Source of the DNA: Okeania sp. SIO1I7
GTDB lineage: Bacteria; Cyanobacteriota; Cyanobacteriia; Cyanobacteriales; Microcoleaceae
Direction: 5' to 3'
Assembly: GCA_010672585.1 (NCBI GenBank)
Contig: JAAHGF010000004.1
Span: 1 to 64,000, forward strand
DNA: 64,000 nucleotides
Below are positions 37,943 to 47,055 of this stretch, in pieces. The position numbers were made by a program, and so were the translations under genes. The notes under the pieces are model-generated. The model had not been told where the DNA came from, did no database searches, and saw nothing but the letters and a program-made list of their open reading frames with translations. Each line of letters starts with the position of its first letter. Position 1 is the stretch's first letter.

Positions 37943-38335
37943 ATGTCTAAAAATATAACTACTCATCATAATTCTAATGAGAAACCAAGTCTTAATGTGG
38001 TAAATAAAGTTACTAACTTTTTTCTTACATTAATTATTTCTGCAGCACAGCTTGTCGCTCATGGTTCTGTTACAGGGACTGCTGCATATTTCACTCAAGA
38101 AATCATAAAAGAACTCGATCAAACAAAGGAAATTATAGAGTTTGTCCAACCAAGAGTACAACAAGCAGTTACAGAAGTTGATGAAAAATTTAAACAAGTC
38201 ATTGGATATTTAGACTCACTGGATAAAAACGTACTGTTGTCTAAGTCATTAGAGATGTTAGGTCTTGTTGTAGGTACTACTGGGGCAATTCATGCTCTAC
38301 GTCTTGCTAAAAAGCATCTTATTGTAGCAATTTAA
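37943..38335 (+). CDS. Hypothetical membrane-associated protein (130 aa)
   Basis: Not recognised. A hydrophobic helix (FFLTLIISAAQLVAHGSVTG, about 31-50) is followed by a charged, helical, probably coiled-coil region (EIIKELDQTKEIIEFVQPRV, EVDEKFKQVIGYLDSLD). A second weakly hydrophobic helix (LEMLGLVVGTTGAIHALRLA) comes near the end. The gene ends about 25 bp before the left part of the IS605-type element. Codon use is ordinary. Confidence 0.6.
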   Translation: MSKNITTHHNSNEKPSLNVVNKVTNFFLTLIISAAQLVAHGSVTGTAAYFTQEIIKELDQTKEIIEFVQPRVQQAVTEVDEKFKQVIGYLDSLDKNVLLSKSLEMLGLVVGTTGAIHALRLAKKHLIVAI

Positions 38336-38359
38336 CAAGTTAATTACCTAAATAACACG

Positions 38360-39897
38360 GGAGCATAAAAGCCATCGTCTTTTAAGCGATGGATGAAAGG
38401 CGAGTCATCGGATTTTAATCCGATGTATTTTATTTGACCGAAAAGCAAGGTTAAAAGCCCTCATGTGTTAACCGGGTGATGAAAACAACGGAGTCGTTTA
38501 GACTAGACAACTAAAGTAGTCCTGTACTATAATTACTCAGGGGTAAGCCATCCAACCCTCATTTCAAATGTATTCTTGTCAGCAAGTTTTAGTAGGTAAA
38601 AATCCCGAACTAATTGCTATTTTAACATTCTTATGTGAACAGTCTCACAAGCTCACTAACATGGGAATATATTATGGTAGACAATTATATTTTAAGTCTC
38701 AAAAAGGCATTGGCAAATATGACTTAGAAAAGGTATACAAAAAGAACAATCACTATAAAGTTCTACATTCTCAAGCAGCACAACAAATATTGAGAACTGT
38801 AGCTGAATCATTTCGCTCTTATTATGGTCTAATAAAAGCCTATAGTTCAGGAAAAATCTCAGACAGACCAAAGATTCCTAACTATAGAAAAAAAGGGGGA
38901 ATGGCTACAGTTAGTTACCCTTCTCAAGCATTAAAACTTAAAGGTAATCTTCTTAGAGTACCATTAGGCAATACCTGTAAACGCTGGTTTGGAATAGATA
39001 GCTTTTTAATTCCCATGCCTAGTAATCTAGAATTTTCTACTCTCAAAGAACTGAGAATATTACCGAGAAACAAATGTTTTTATTGGGAATTTATCTATGA
39101 AAAAGAAGAAGTAGTTAAACCTCAATTAAATCAAGACAATGTATTAGGAATTGACCATGGTGTAAATAATTGGTTAACCTGTGTATCGAATGTGGGTACG
39201 AGCTTGATAGTAGATGGTAAACATCTCAAATCAATGAATCGTTGGTACAACAAACAAGTATCAACCATTAAAGAAAATCAACCGACTGGATTTTGGTCAA
39301 ATAGGCTAGCTGCAATTACAGAAAAGCGTAACCGTCAAATCCGTGATGGTATCAATAAAGCAGCCAGAATAGTAATTAATCATTGTTTAGAAAATTATAT
39401 TGGTACAATTGTTTTGGGTTGGAATAAAGGTCAGAAAAATCAAATAGAATTAGGAAAGAAAAATAATTCAGAATTTGTACCAATTCCTACAGCTAGACTC
39501 AAAGAAAGAATAGCTCAGTTATGCTCTGAATATGGGATTCTATTTATAGAAACAGAAGAAAGTTATACAAGTGTTGCTTCATTTTTAGATGGTGACAATC
39601 TACCTAATTATGGTGAGAAACCCAATGATTGGAAACCATTAGGAAAGAGAATAAAGCGTGGTTTGTATAGAAGTAGTAATAATTGCTTGATTAATGCAGA
39701 CTGTAATGGGGCTGCAAATATTATTAGAAAAGTAAGCAGAAAGCTAAGTTTAGACTTAAGCCGACTGTGTAGGGGCACTTTGACTTGTCCCCAGAGAGTA
39801 TATCTTTGGTCAGCTAAGAAGAAACAGAGCAACATGGATTTATCCTGTTGCGTAGTATCTGCTTAGAATCCCCGTGACTTGAGTCCGGGGAGTAGTC
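38360..39897 (+). mobile_element. IS200/IS605-type element with TnpB only
   Basis: The left part has two subterminal hairpins (CCATCG…CGATGG at 38372-38392; CATCGGATTTTAATCCGATG at 38406-38425). The right end has the hairpin ATCCCCGTGACTTGAGTCCGGGG then AGT at 39869-39893. No tnpA lies in the element, so it must rely on TnpA supplied elsewhere. In such elements the right end normally encodes the 3' part of the TnpB guide RNA (omega RNA). Exact boundaries cannot be fixed without an empty site. Confidence 0.75.
38568..39866 (+). CDS. tnpB: TnpB RNA-guided endonuclease / OrfB transposase
   Basis: A 432-residue TnpB, an RNA-guided nuclease that helps keep IS605-type elements at their sites and is ancestral to Cas12. 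The helical N-terminus ends at SSGKISDRPKIPNYRKKGG. RuvC motif I is GIDHGVNNWLTC (Asp), motif II is FIETEESYTSVASFLDGD (Glu), and motif III is INADCNGAANI (Asp), so all three catalytic acids are present. The usual CxxC…CxxC zinc ribbon between motifs II and III is replaced by LDGDNLPNYGEKPNDW and KRIKRGLYRS, a variant also known among cyanobacterial TnpBs. The tail (CVVSA) overlaps the presumed guide-RNA region. Confidence 0.92.
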   Translation: MYSCQQVLVGKNPELIAILTFLCEQSHKLTNMGIYYGRQLYFKSQKGIGKYDLEKVYKKNNHYKVLHSQAAQQILRTVAESFRSYYGLIKAYSSGKISDRPKIPNYRKKGGMATVSYPSQALKLKGNLLRVPLGNTCKRWFGIDSFLIPMPSNLEFSTLKELRILPRNKCFYWEFIYEKEEVVKPQLNQDNVLGIDHGVNNWLTCVSNVGTSLIVDGKHLKSMNRWYNKQVSTIKENQPTGFWSNRLAAITEKRNRQIRDGINKAARIVINHCLENYIGTIVLGWNKGQKNQIELGKKNNSEFVPIPTARLKERIAQLCSEYGILFIETEESYTSVASFLDGDNLPNYGEKPNDWKPLGKRIKRGLYRSSNNCLINADCNGAANIIRKVSRKLSLDLSRLCRGTLTCPQRVYLWSAKKKQSNMDLSCCVVSA

Positions 39898-39899
39898 AA

Positions 39900-40206
39900 T
39901 CGGAACGGACTTTTTGGCAACCCACCATTGAACTAGCTCGCATATTCGATTTGTATTCAAATGATGGGGAGTGTCAAACTGAAGCTGATTCAGGTACTTC
40001 TCCCGGAACATCTTTTGAATCTCAAACAGGTCAAAATATTTATAATTTTACGAGGGACTAAGGCAATTTATCCAAAAAATTGAGGGCAATCCTGAATTCA
40101 CTAATATTGAAACTGTTGAAGGTGATATTCGCAATTATTCGGGCGATCATAATGAATACCATAACAGTAGGATTGCTAGGCGCGATTACTATGAGGAAAA
40201 AAAGTA
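39900..40206 (+). pseudogene. Frameshifted 5' part of the TPR-like gene that follows
   Basis: Coding-like sequence immediately after the IS right end: SERTFWQPTIELARIFDLYS … GQNIYNFTR. A one-base shift at the GGG run near 40056 leads to LRQFIQKIEGNPEFTNIETV … RRDYYEEKK. A second shift at the A7 run (40197-40203) leads to VINIYNLSTIVSSHVTKPFH and DYDYVQNV, directly into the 40318 frame. If GGG were GGGG and A7 were A8, one frame would run from the IS edge to 41214. Either a decaying gene or homopolymer sequencing errors. Confidence 0.6.
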
Positions 40207-40317
40207 ATTAATATCTATAATCTTTCCACAATCGTATCTTCTCATGTTACTAAACCTTTCCATAAAGAACAGATTAGTAGAGATAAAATAGATATAGATT
40301 ATGATTATGTACAAAAT

Positions 40318-41214
40318 GTGCTTATCTCAGAGATTATAGATTTGCCATATGAAGCGTCTTTTTATTTTTGGCGGTCTGAGGGGAAGAACATTAAAAAGCT
40401 TTTAGATATATCACATTCAATATTGAAAGATGAAAAAAATAACAAAGGGTTATTAAATATAGAATATTACTACGCGTTGTACTTTTTACAAGAAGGTTGT
40501 TATAAAAAAGCACGAAGACATTTAGAAACCTTTGTTAAAAATATAGATAATTCTAATCCTATTTTTCAAATTGCTGCTGTTCACTATGGAAAATCCCTTT
40601 TTTATTTAAAAGAGTATCAACAATCTCTTGATATATGGAATAATGTCAAGCAGGAAATAAACAATACTATTCTACCTAGAGATATTTTAGACTATCATAA
40701 TGCTTCTATCGTTTGGAGAGAATATTTAGTGAATAGTTCAGGTTTGCTAGGTATATCTGAATCTAAAATAGATTATGAATATCTTCTTGATAATGCTGCG
40801 AAAGTTGGGTCAGATCAGATGAAAAGTGTATGGTTTGCATCAGGGTATTCAAAATATCTAAATAATGATTTTGAAAGTTGCTTAAATTATGTCTGTATTT
40901 TAAAAAATGAACTTAAAAATAATTTTAGGCAACCGATGTTTATGGCAGCTGCCTTGCTTTTAGAAGCAAGAACTTTAATGGAACTTGGTCGAAATAATAA
41001 GAAACAAGGATTAGTTATTATAGAAAGCTTGAATAGACTTAATCTTAACTGGAATTCACAACTATTTATGAATCATATTTCAAAACGTGATTATATTGCT
41101 CAGTTTAAGCATATTCAAACAGGTAATACATACAAAGATATAGTCAGCGAATCAAAAGAATATATGAAAAATAACCATGATTTTCTATATATATCAAATC
41201 ACTTGAGAGGTTAG
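40318..41214 (+). CDS. TPR-like helical repeat protein, 3' part of a disrupted gene
   Basis: A 298-residue all-helical protein with TPR-like pairs: NIEYYYALYFLQEGCYKKAR, AVHYGKSLFYLKEYQQSLDI, WFASGYSKYLNNDFESCLNY and AALLLEARTLMELGR. The family is not recognised. GTG 40318 is the first possible start, but coding sequence continues upstream through two homopolymer frameshifts to the IS605 right end. This is therefore probably the C-terminal part of a larger protein cut by the insertion. Its function may be protein-protein contact, an inference from the fold only. Confidence 0.6.
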   Translation: MLISEIIDLPYEASFYFWRSEGKNIKKLLDISHSILKDEKNNKGLLNIEYYYALYFLQEGCYKKARRHLETFVKNIDNSNPIFQIAAVHYGKSLFYLKEYQQSLDIWNNVKQEINNTILPRDILDYHNASIVWREYLVNSSGLLGISESKIDYEYLLDNAAKVGSDQMKSVWFASGYSKYLNNDFESCLNYVCILKNELKNNFRQPMFMAAALLLEARTLMELGRNNKKQGLVIIESLNRLNLNWNSQLFMNHISKRDYIAQFKHIQTGNTYKDIVSESKEYMKNNHDFLYISNHLRG

Positions 41215-41276
41215 ACAACTAAACTTTCTCTTCTTCTTCCCTCTTCCTTCTTCCTTCTTCTTTCTTCCTTCTTTAC

Positions 41277-43229
41277 TCAAATCCCACTCCACTCTCTTAA
41301 AATTGGTAAAACAAAAGTAATAGGCGCTCTTTCTTCTACTTGTACTCGTGTTGTTGTGGTTGTACCAGCAGTTAATTTTTGTTGGGGTCCTTTTGAAGAA
41401 GACCATTGATAACCACTAAAGGTATTTGGGTCTAATTTGAGTTGAGCGATCGCTTCAATTTTTCCCCCACTTTCGCCGATAATATTTTCTACTATTTCGG
41501 GATTTCCTACTACAAAGTTTGCACCTTCTTTTGTGACAGGAAAATCAGATATAGAAATAATTTTGCCGATAATTCCACCAAATCTTTCCCGTTTTACAGT
41601 ATCGGGAGTTATTAAAATTTCCATCTCTGGTGTGATGCGTTTGCCATCTGAAACAGCAAAATAACTGACTAATTGTAGTTCTCCTGATTTTCCTTTGATA
41701 TTAATTTTACCCAGAGTGGTACCTGGATTGACAAATTGTCCGAGAGTAGTTTGAATTTCCAAAATACATCCATCTACAGGACTAAGAATTTTGCTATTAT
41801 CAGCAATTTGTTTTTCTAATTGAGCAATTTCTCGTTTGACTTCTTCTATTTGATTTTTGCGTGTATTAACTGCTTCTAAATTTTCTTGCTCTAAACGTTT
41901 TCTCTGAGTATCTAAATCTTGTAAATCTGCTTTTATTTGAGTTATGGTATTCTGATTTTCTAAAAATTTTTGCTTTGTTTCTGTTTCTCGCAGTTTTAGT
42001 TCTTGTAATTCAGCTTTAATTTCATTAATTTTGTTGATATTCTCTAAAAATTGTTCGTCAGTTTCGGTGATTTGTAAATCTAATCCTTGAATTTGGGTTT
42101 CAATTTCTCTAATAGTATTGAGGTTGTCTAAATATTGTTGATTAACTTCTGCTTCCTGCACTTTTAATTCTGCTAATTCAGTCTCAATTTCTTTGATATT
42201 GTTCAGGTTTTGTGCATATTTTTCTATAGCTTCTGTTCGCTCTACTTCTAGTTGTTTTAGCTCTGCTTCTATTTCTGTAATATTTTGCAGATTTTGTTGA
42301 TATTCTTGTTTGCTTTGCAGTAGAGTATCTTCAGAAATTCCTCCCTCTTCATACAATTCTTGACGTTTTTCTAGTCTCTCTTCAAAAGTAGGAGCTAACT
42401 CTCGTGCATCTTGTAAACGTTGCAGTAGACTTTCTCGTTTTTGTTGCAATGCTACTTCATTTTGATTCAGCAAAATAGGGGTTAAAGCTTTGGTATTTTC
42501 TAACCTTTGTTCCAGGGCAACTTTTTGTTCGGTGAGTGCTGCTAGTTGTTTTTCTTGTAGCTCAGGAGTTAGTGCTTTAGCATCTTGTAAACGCTGTTGT
42601 AAGCTAGTTTTTTGTTTGGCGATCGCTTCTAATTTTTTCTCTTTTAATGCGGGAGTTACTGTTTCTAGGTCTGACAAACGTTTTTCTAAACTCTGACGTT
42701 GTTCTCGGATGGCATTTAAAGTATCATTTTGCAGTATTGGCGCTATTGCTTGAGTATCTTTCAAGCGTTGTTCTAAACTGTTTTTTTTCCCTTCCAAAGC
42801 TTCTATTTCGAGTTGAGTTCGTTGATTTTGTAGTTGTTGGGTATTTTGAGCTTGAGATTCTAATTGAGTTAGTTTATTCTGTTGTAATTCTAGTTGTTTT
42901 TTAAGCTGAGATGGATCGATAGTTGCCAGTACATAATTTTTTTTTATGCACTGCCCATCTCGTATATTTAAAGATTGTAATCTACCAGCGATCGCTGACT
43001 GAAATTCTATTACTTGTCGGGGGCGAATTAATACTCCTTTTCCACTAATAGTAATAGGTATTTTGCCGAAAATACTCCATAATAAACCCAGAATTACTAG
43101 ACTGCCTAATGTTGCTAAAGGTAGCCAATCTTTGAGAGTAACTACTTGCATTAATTGGTCTAATCGTTCTGGGGAAGAAAGCCGTTCTAAAGATTCTTTG
43201 CGGAATATACGGCGCTGTTTTTCAGACAT
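41277..43229 (-). CDS. NHLM-type bacteriocin secretion protein (HlyD-like membrane fusion protein)
   Basis: The N-terminus (FRKESLERLSSPERLDQLMQVVTLKDW, then a membrane helix LATLGSLVILGLLWSIFG) is typical of NHLM secretion proteins. These link an ABC exporter to the outer membrane for nitrile-hydratase-leader peptides. A lipoyl-like part (GRLQSLNIRDGQCIKKNYVL) follows. The middle (about 105-500) is a very long coiled coil built from units such as ALTPELQEKQLAALTEQKVA and LNNIKEIETELAELKVQEAE. The second lipoyl half (ILSPVDGCILEIQTTLGQFV) and a beta-barrel domain follow. The coiled coil makes it longer than usual (650 aa). No NHLM ABC transporter, precursor or modifying enzyme lies in the window, so it is an orphan here. 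Confidence 0.85.
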   Translation of the reverse strand: MSEKQRRIFRKESLERLSSPERLDQLMQVVTLKDWLPLATLGSLVILGLLWSIFGKIPITISGKGVLIRPRQVIEFQSAIAGRLQSLNIRDGQCIKKNYVLATIDPSQLKKQLELQQNKLTQLESQAQNTQQLQNQRTQLEIEALEGKKNSLEQRLKDTQAIAPILQNDTLNAIREQRQSLEKRLSDLETVTPALKEKKLEAIAKQKTSLQQRLQDAKALTPELQEKQLAALTEQKVALEQRLENTKALTPILLNQNEVALQQKRESLLQRLQDARELAPTFEERLEKRQELYEEGGISEDTLLQSKQEYQQNLQNITEIEAELKQLEVERTEAIEKYAQNLNNIKEIETELAELKVQEAEVNQQYLDNLNTIREIETQIQGLDLQITETDEQFLENINKINEIKAELQELKLRETETKQKFLENQNTITQIKADLQDLDTQRKRLEQENLEAVNTRKNQIEEVKREIAQLEKQIADNSKILSPVDGCILEIQTTLGQFVNPGTTLGKINIKGKSGELQLVSYFAVSDGKRITPEMEILITPDTVKRERFGGIIGKIISISDFPVTKEGANFVVGNPEIVENIIGESGGKIEAIAQLKLDPNTFSGYQWSSSKGPQQKLTAGTTTTTRVQVEERAPITFVLPILREWSGI

Positions 43230-44391
43230 TAATAACTGTATATGAACTTCCCATAACTTTTTTTTACATTAGCTTGTACCAACGATAAAATAAATAATAT
43301 TATCAATAATTTGAGTGAAGTAAAAACTTTACCGAATAATTAACTAATTAATAATTAAATAATTCGCGCCTTGAAGCCGACCCTTTTAAGGAGAAAAAAG
43401 CGGTCGAGAGATGGCTAGGTCTCCTCGCCATATCCAATCGACCAAGAGAAGAAATAATATTTCCTTATATTCAATCAAGAGCGGTTTTAACCAGAGGTAA
43501 TTATCAATTATCTATTATCAATTATCCATTAATGAACCATGATGTCTATTTGACTAAAAATAAAGTCTAATCCATTCCTTTGAATACCATTGATTTATGA
43601 AATTGCACTTAAGAAAAGATGATAATTATTACAGCGCTTCCCGTTGCCCGTGAGGTACACCCCAAAGCTAGCAAGATGCCCGCACTACAATATTTTCATC
43701 ATTTACCCTGTACCTCATTTACCCGAAATATGCTGTAATTATTAATTATTAATTATTAATTATTAATTATTAATTATTGAACCCTACTGTGGTCTACCGA
43801 GATGAAAACTGCTATAAGTGGTGCATCGTTACAAAGAAAAAGTATAATACCAAGGATGAAAAAAAATGCTTTTCTTAGGTAAAATTTCAATCATTAAGTA
43901 ATCAACACAGGTGGAATAATCTTTTTGATAATTATTAGCCACCTAATGTGTTAATTATTTATATTTTTACCGAAAAATTGTGGTTTAAAGCCTCCCCTTT
44001 TAAGGGGATAATAAATAAAAATTTTCTTTTGAGTCAATCCTCTTCTTTTCAAGGAGAGGTAATTATTCATTATTCATTATTCATTATTCATTATTGAATA
44101 CGACCTACAGACGTTGCATACAACTTTCTTACCGAAAAATTAAGGTATAAAGCCTCTCCATTCATGGATAAAAAAGTGGAGTTTCCCGTAGACTGGGATG
44201 GCGATCTTCGGAGCGGCTCTGATAAGAGCAGGTCTCCTCGCCATATCCAATCTACCAAGAGAAGAAAAAAAAATCCTTTTAGCCAATCCTTCTATTACAG
44301 AAAAGGTAATTATTAATTATTAATTATTAATTATTAATTATTAATTATTAATTGTTAATACATCTTATGATGGAGTTTTAATTAAAGAAAA
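43230..44391. repeat. 1.16-kb spacer with three copies of the ACCGAATAATT family
   Basis: Copies lie at 43331-43537 (long form with the GGTCGAG fold-back), 43969-44098 (short form) and 44131-44356. The third has a variant fold-back in which ATCTTCGGAGCGGCTCTGAT and neighbouring bases are inserted in the loop. Right ends use different heptamers: ATTATCA/ATTATCC, ATTATTC and TAATTAT respectively. A free TAATTAT tract lies at 43737-43781. No gene. Confidence 0.75.
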
Positions 44392-45078
44392 TCAACTTTT
44401 ACCAATTAAATCTTGGCTTCTTAAAAGTGTTTCTGTCATGGTTGCCAATTTCTGCAAACTAGCTTCTAATTCATCAGCACGTTGTTGATGTTTTTGCTTA
44501 CGCATTAGGGCGGCACGAGCTAAATCTTCCCGGTCTTGTTTCATCGCCGCCACTGCTACTTTTTGCCAGGTATTTATTTCCTGTTTAAGTTGTTTATATT
44601 CTGGTTGAATATTTTCCCAAGCTATTTTTATGTCTGCTAAAGCTTTGTTGACTAATTTAGCAGTATCTAAGTCAGTTTTTACTCCCAAAATTGCTTGCTT
44701 AATTGGTTCTGATATTTGCTCAACATTAATGTGATAAAGCAGAGGAATAAAGTTTTTTACCTGTTGACTGTGACTAACTCCAGTTATGCACCAAGTAGCA
44801 AAATGTTCGCAATTATTAAAAACAATATTATATTTTCTTTCTCCTAATCTACTTTCTGCTCTTTGAATGACTGTATCAGCAATATAACGAACTGGGTAAC
44901 GTTTCACATAAACTTTTCTTCTATCAGTAAAATATTCTTTAGAAGTTCTTTCAATAGTTTCTTTACCTTTGCGATAATGAATAACTGTTCCATCACCACA
45001 GTCAATGCCATGATGTTCATAAACACCATCTATATTTAGAAACTCTCTAAGAGTATATATTTGTTCTCCTCTTGCCAT
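44392..45078 (-). CDS. LRAT-type (NlpC/P60-like) domain fused to a PspA/IM30-like coiled coil
   Basis: Residues 1-115 form a lecithin-retinol-acyltransferase-type circularly permuted papain fold. YEHHGIDCGDGTVIHY has the catalytic His and NNCEHFATWC the catalytic Cys. Relatives act as acyltransferases, phospholipases or peptidases. The C-terminal part (about 140-228) has WENIQPEYKQLKQEINTWQK, then AMKQDREDLARAALMRKQKH, close to the signature helix of PspA/Vipp1 (IM30), which binds and protects membranes. The combination suggests a lipid-acting enzyme brought to membranes by an ESCRT-III-like module; the function is inferred. There is no signal peptide. The start is ATG 45078. Confidence 0.75.
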   Translation of the reverse strand: MARGEQIYTLREFLNIDGVYEHHGIDCGDGTVIHYRKGKETIERTSKEYFTDRRKVYVKRYPVRYIADTVIQRAESRLGERKYNIVFNNCEHFATWCITGVSHSQQVKNFIPLLYHINVEQISEPIKQAILGVKTDLDTAKLVNKALADIKIAWENIQPEYKQLKQEINTWQKVAVAAMKQDREDLARAALMRKQKHQQRADELEASLQKLATMTETLLRSQDLIGKS

Positions 45079-45185
45079 ATTTTTTCAAGTTTTACTTAAT
45101 TTAACTAGCTATCAGCTATCAGCTATTAGCTATCAGCTTAAAAAGGTAGTACATAGATAATGGTATCTGTTTGCGGAGCAGTCCC

Positions 45186-45323
45186 TTAATAATTAATAAT
45201 TAATAATTAATAATTAATAATTACCTTTGCTTGAAAACGGATAGGATGGACGCGGTAGGGGAAATTAATTCATTGTTTCTCCTTTAAATAAAGGAAAGGC
45301 TTTAAACCTTAATTATTTGGTAA
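45186..45323 (-). repeat. ACCGAATAATT family copy, inverted
   Basis: Reads in reverse: TAATTAA heptamers first, then TTACCTTTGCTTGAAAACGG and TTTCTCCTTTAAATAAAGGA, then AACCTTAATTATTTGGTAA. An AGCTATC heptamer tract (45105-45137) sits between it and the LRAT gene start. Confidence 0.75.
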
Positions 45324-45409
45324 AATATCCCCGACGTGCGAGCAAGTCGTTTAATTTTATGAGGGGTTGCTCATCCCTTTTCCGTTCCGGAATACTTTTT
45401 AACCTAATT

Positions 45410-46192
45410 CTATTTTAATCTGATTGAGGTAAGTTTTACACAAACTAAAATCACTAATCCTAAAGCTAAAATTCCAGCAGTTACTGCAATTACTGGCAGA
45501 TCTAAATGACGAATTACAATGGCTATAAATGCCCAAACAAATACTAAAGGATATGCTATATCTTGCTTTTGTATATTAATAATTGATGCAATAATTGCTC
45601 CAATTATCAACATAATAACTGTCCAAACTATAGCAACTTGCCCCACACTATTCCAGCCTAAATAATGTAGGGCGCTTGCTATATTCACAATTGTTGCGAC
45701 ACTAATCCAAGCAAAATATATACTGATGGGATAATGAACTAACCATTTATCCTTTTTAGGCACTCTTTCATAACTAATTCCTAAATTTAGATATAGGCAA
45801 ATTAAACAGCCTAAAATTCCTAACATTGCCAAAACAGAAAGAGTAAATAATTGATATTGAAATAAAAATACCCAAACAATTTGTGCCAGACTCGCACCTA
45901 CCAAAAAATATCCACATCTCCGTAAAATTAGATTCTCTCTTTGTGCTGGTAATACTTGATAAATTCCAAAACTAATTAAACCTAAATAAATTAATCCCCA
46001 AATTGCAAAAGCATAACTAGCCGGAATAATCAAAACATCCTGAAATACAGTATTAGAAATTTCACCAATAGTTTGACCACCAGGAGGTGCAACATTAACA
46101 TAAACATTCAGAAAAAAAGCAGCAATAATTCCTATTAAATTAGCCCACTGTCGAGTAATATCTGAGTTAAATTTGTTAGTATTAGTTTCCAT
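45410..46192 (-). CDS. TspO/MBR-related (tryptophan-rich sensory) membrane protein
   Basis: A 260-residue membrane protein with about seven helices. ASYAFAIWGLIYLGLISFGI and the aromatic helices that follow resemble the tryptophan-rich sensory protein/TspO family, which binds porphyrins and related molecules. It is longer than classical five-helix TspO (about 160 aa) and fits the larger TspO-related group seen in cyanobacteria. The polar N-terminus (METNTNKFNSDITRQW) precedes the first helix. No neighbour informs the function. Confidence 0.65.
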   Translation of the reverse strand: METNTNKFNSDITRQWANLIGIIAAFFLNVYVNVAPPGGQTIGEISNTVFQDVLIIPASYAFAIWGLIYLGLISFGIYQVLPAQRENLILRRCGYFLVGASLAQIVWVFLFQYQLFTLSVLAMLGILGCLICLYLNLGISYERVPKKDKWLVHYPISIYFAWISVATIVNIASALHYLGWNSVGQVAIVWTVIMLIIGAIIASIINIQKQDIAYPLVFVWAFIAIVIRHLDLPVIAVTAGILALGLVILVCVKLTSIRLK

Positions 46193-46333
46193 AATTGTCT
46201 TTACTTTTATTAATAAATCCCATTAAGCAAAATTATAATTTAGCCCGGAAGTTGTTACCTCTACAACTCACCGGGCTACTTGTTCAAATAATTAGTTAAT
46301 CTTAATCAAATTATAACATCTATATTTGTAGAA

Positions 46334-46711
46334 TTAATCTTTAATGACTTCTAGTCCACAAGCTTCTGCCAGTTGTTGTGCTATACTCTTGTATTTACGA
46401 GGTGGAGTATGAGTATCTAAGTCTAAATTAAAACCTTCTATAACACGCTGAATTAATTTTGAACGCCATATAGCTTCTATTTCATAATCAGAACTTAGAC
46501 TGCCTTCAGATAAAGCTAACCTCAATTTATCTAATATTTGAAATTGTCCCACTAAAATTGCTGCTTTAGTAACATCATTAGAATCAGTATCAAGAGCATC
46601 TAGTTGCCTACTAACTCGATTCCATTCACTATCAATTATTTCGATCAGAACTGCAGCAAGTTTAGCATTACGTTGCTCTGTCAATATCTGAAATTCGTCG
46701 TTAGTCATCAT
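46334..46711 (-). CDS. Hypothetical protein (125 aa)
   Basis: Not recognised. A soluble, mostly helical, acidic protein (FQILTEQRNAKLAAVLIEII; DVTKAAILVGQFQILDKLRL) with a C-terminal KYKSIAQQLAEACGLEVIKD that could form a small helical hairpin. An AGGAG motif lies 6 nt before ATG 46711 and 9 nt before a second ATG at 46708, so either could serve. The length and good ribosome-binding site support it as a real gene. Confidence 0.6.
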   Translation of the reverse strand: MMTNDEFQILTEQRNAKLAAVLIEIIDSEWNRVSRQLDALDTDSNDVTKAAILVGQFQILDKLRLALSEGSLSSDYEIEAIWRSKLIQRVIEGFNLDLDTHTPPRKYKSIAQQLAEACGLEVIKD

Positions 46712-47055
46712 TATTAACTCCTAAATATATGATTATCGACTATTTAATTTTATATATCACATCTACACTGTTTACTCCCATGAATAGAATCTTAAATTTT
46801 GAATAATTTATTTCTTAAATGGCCTCTTGATTTGATATCAGATAATCAGTTAATTAATTAATAAACAATGGCTGATATTTACATATATCAATCCTATTTA
46901 AGTTGTAATATTTTAGGGAAGTTAGGAGCCATAATTTTAAAAGTTTTCAGTAATCAAGGTAGAAATAAATTTTCCTGAATTTTTCTGATAATGACTGATT
47001 AACCTGAGTATGATAATCTATCAACAATAAAATTCTGTTCAAGGAATCTAAAATA

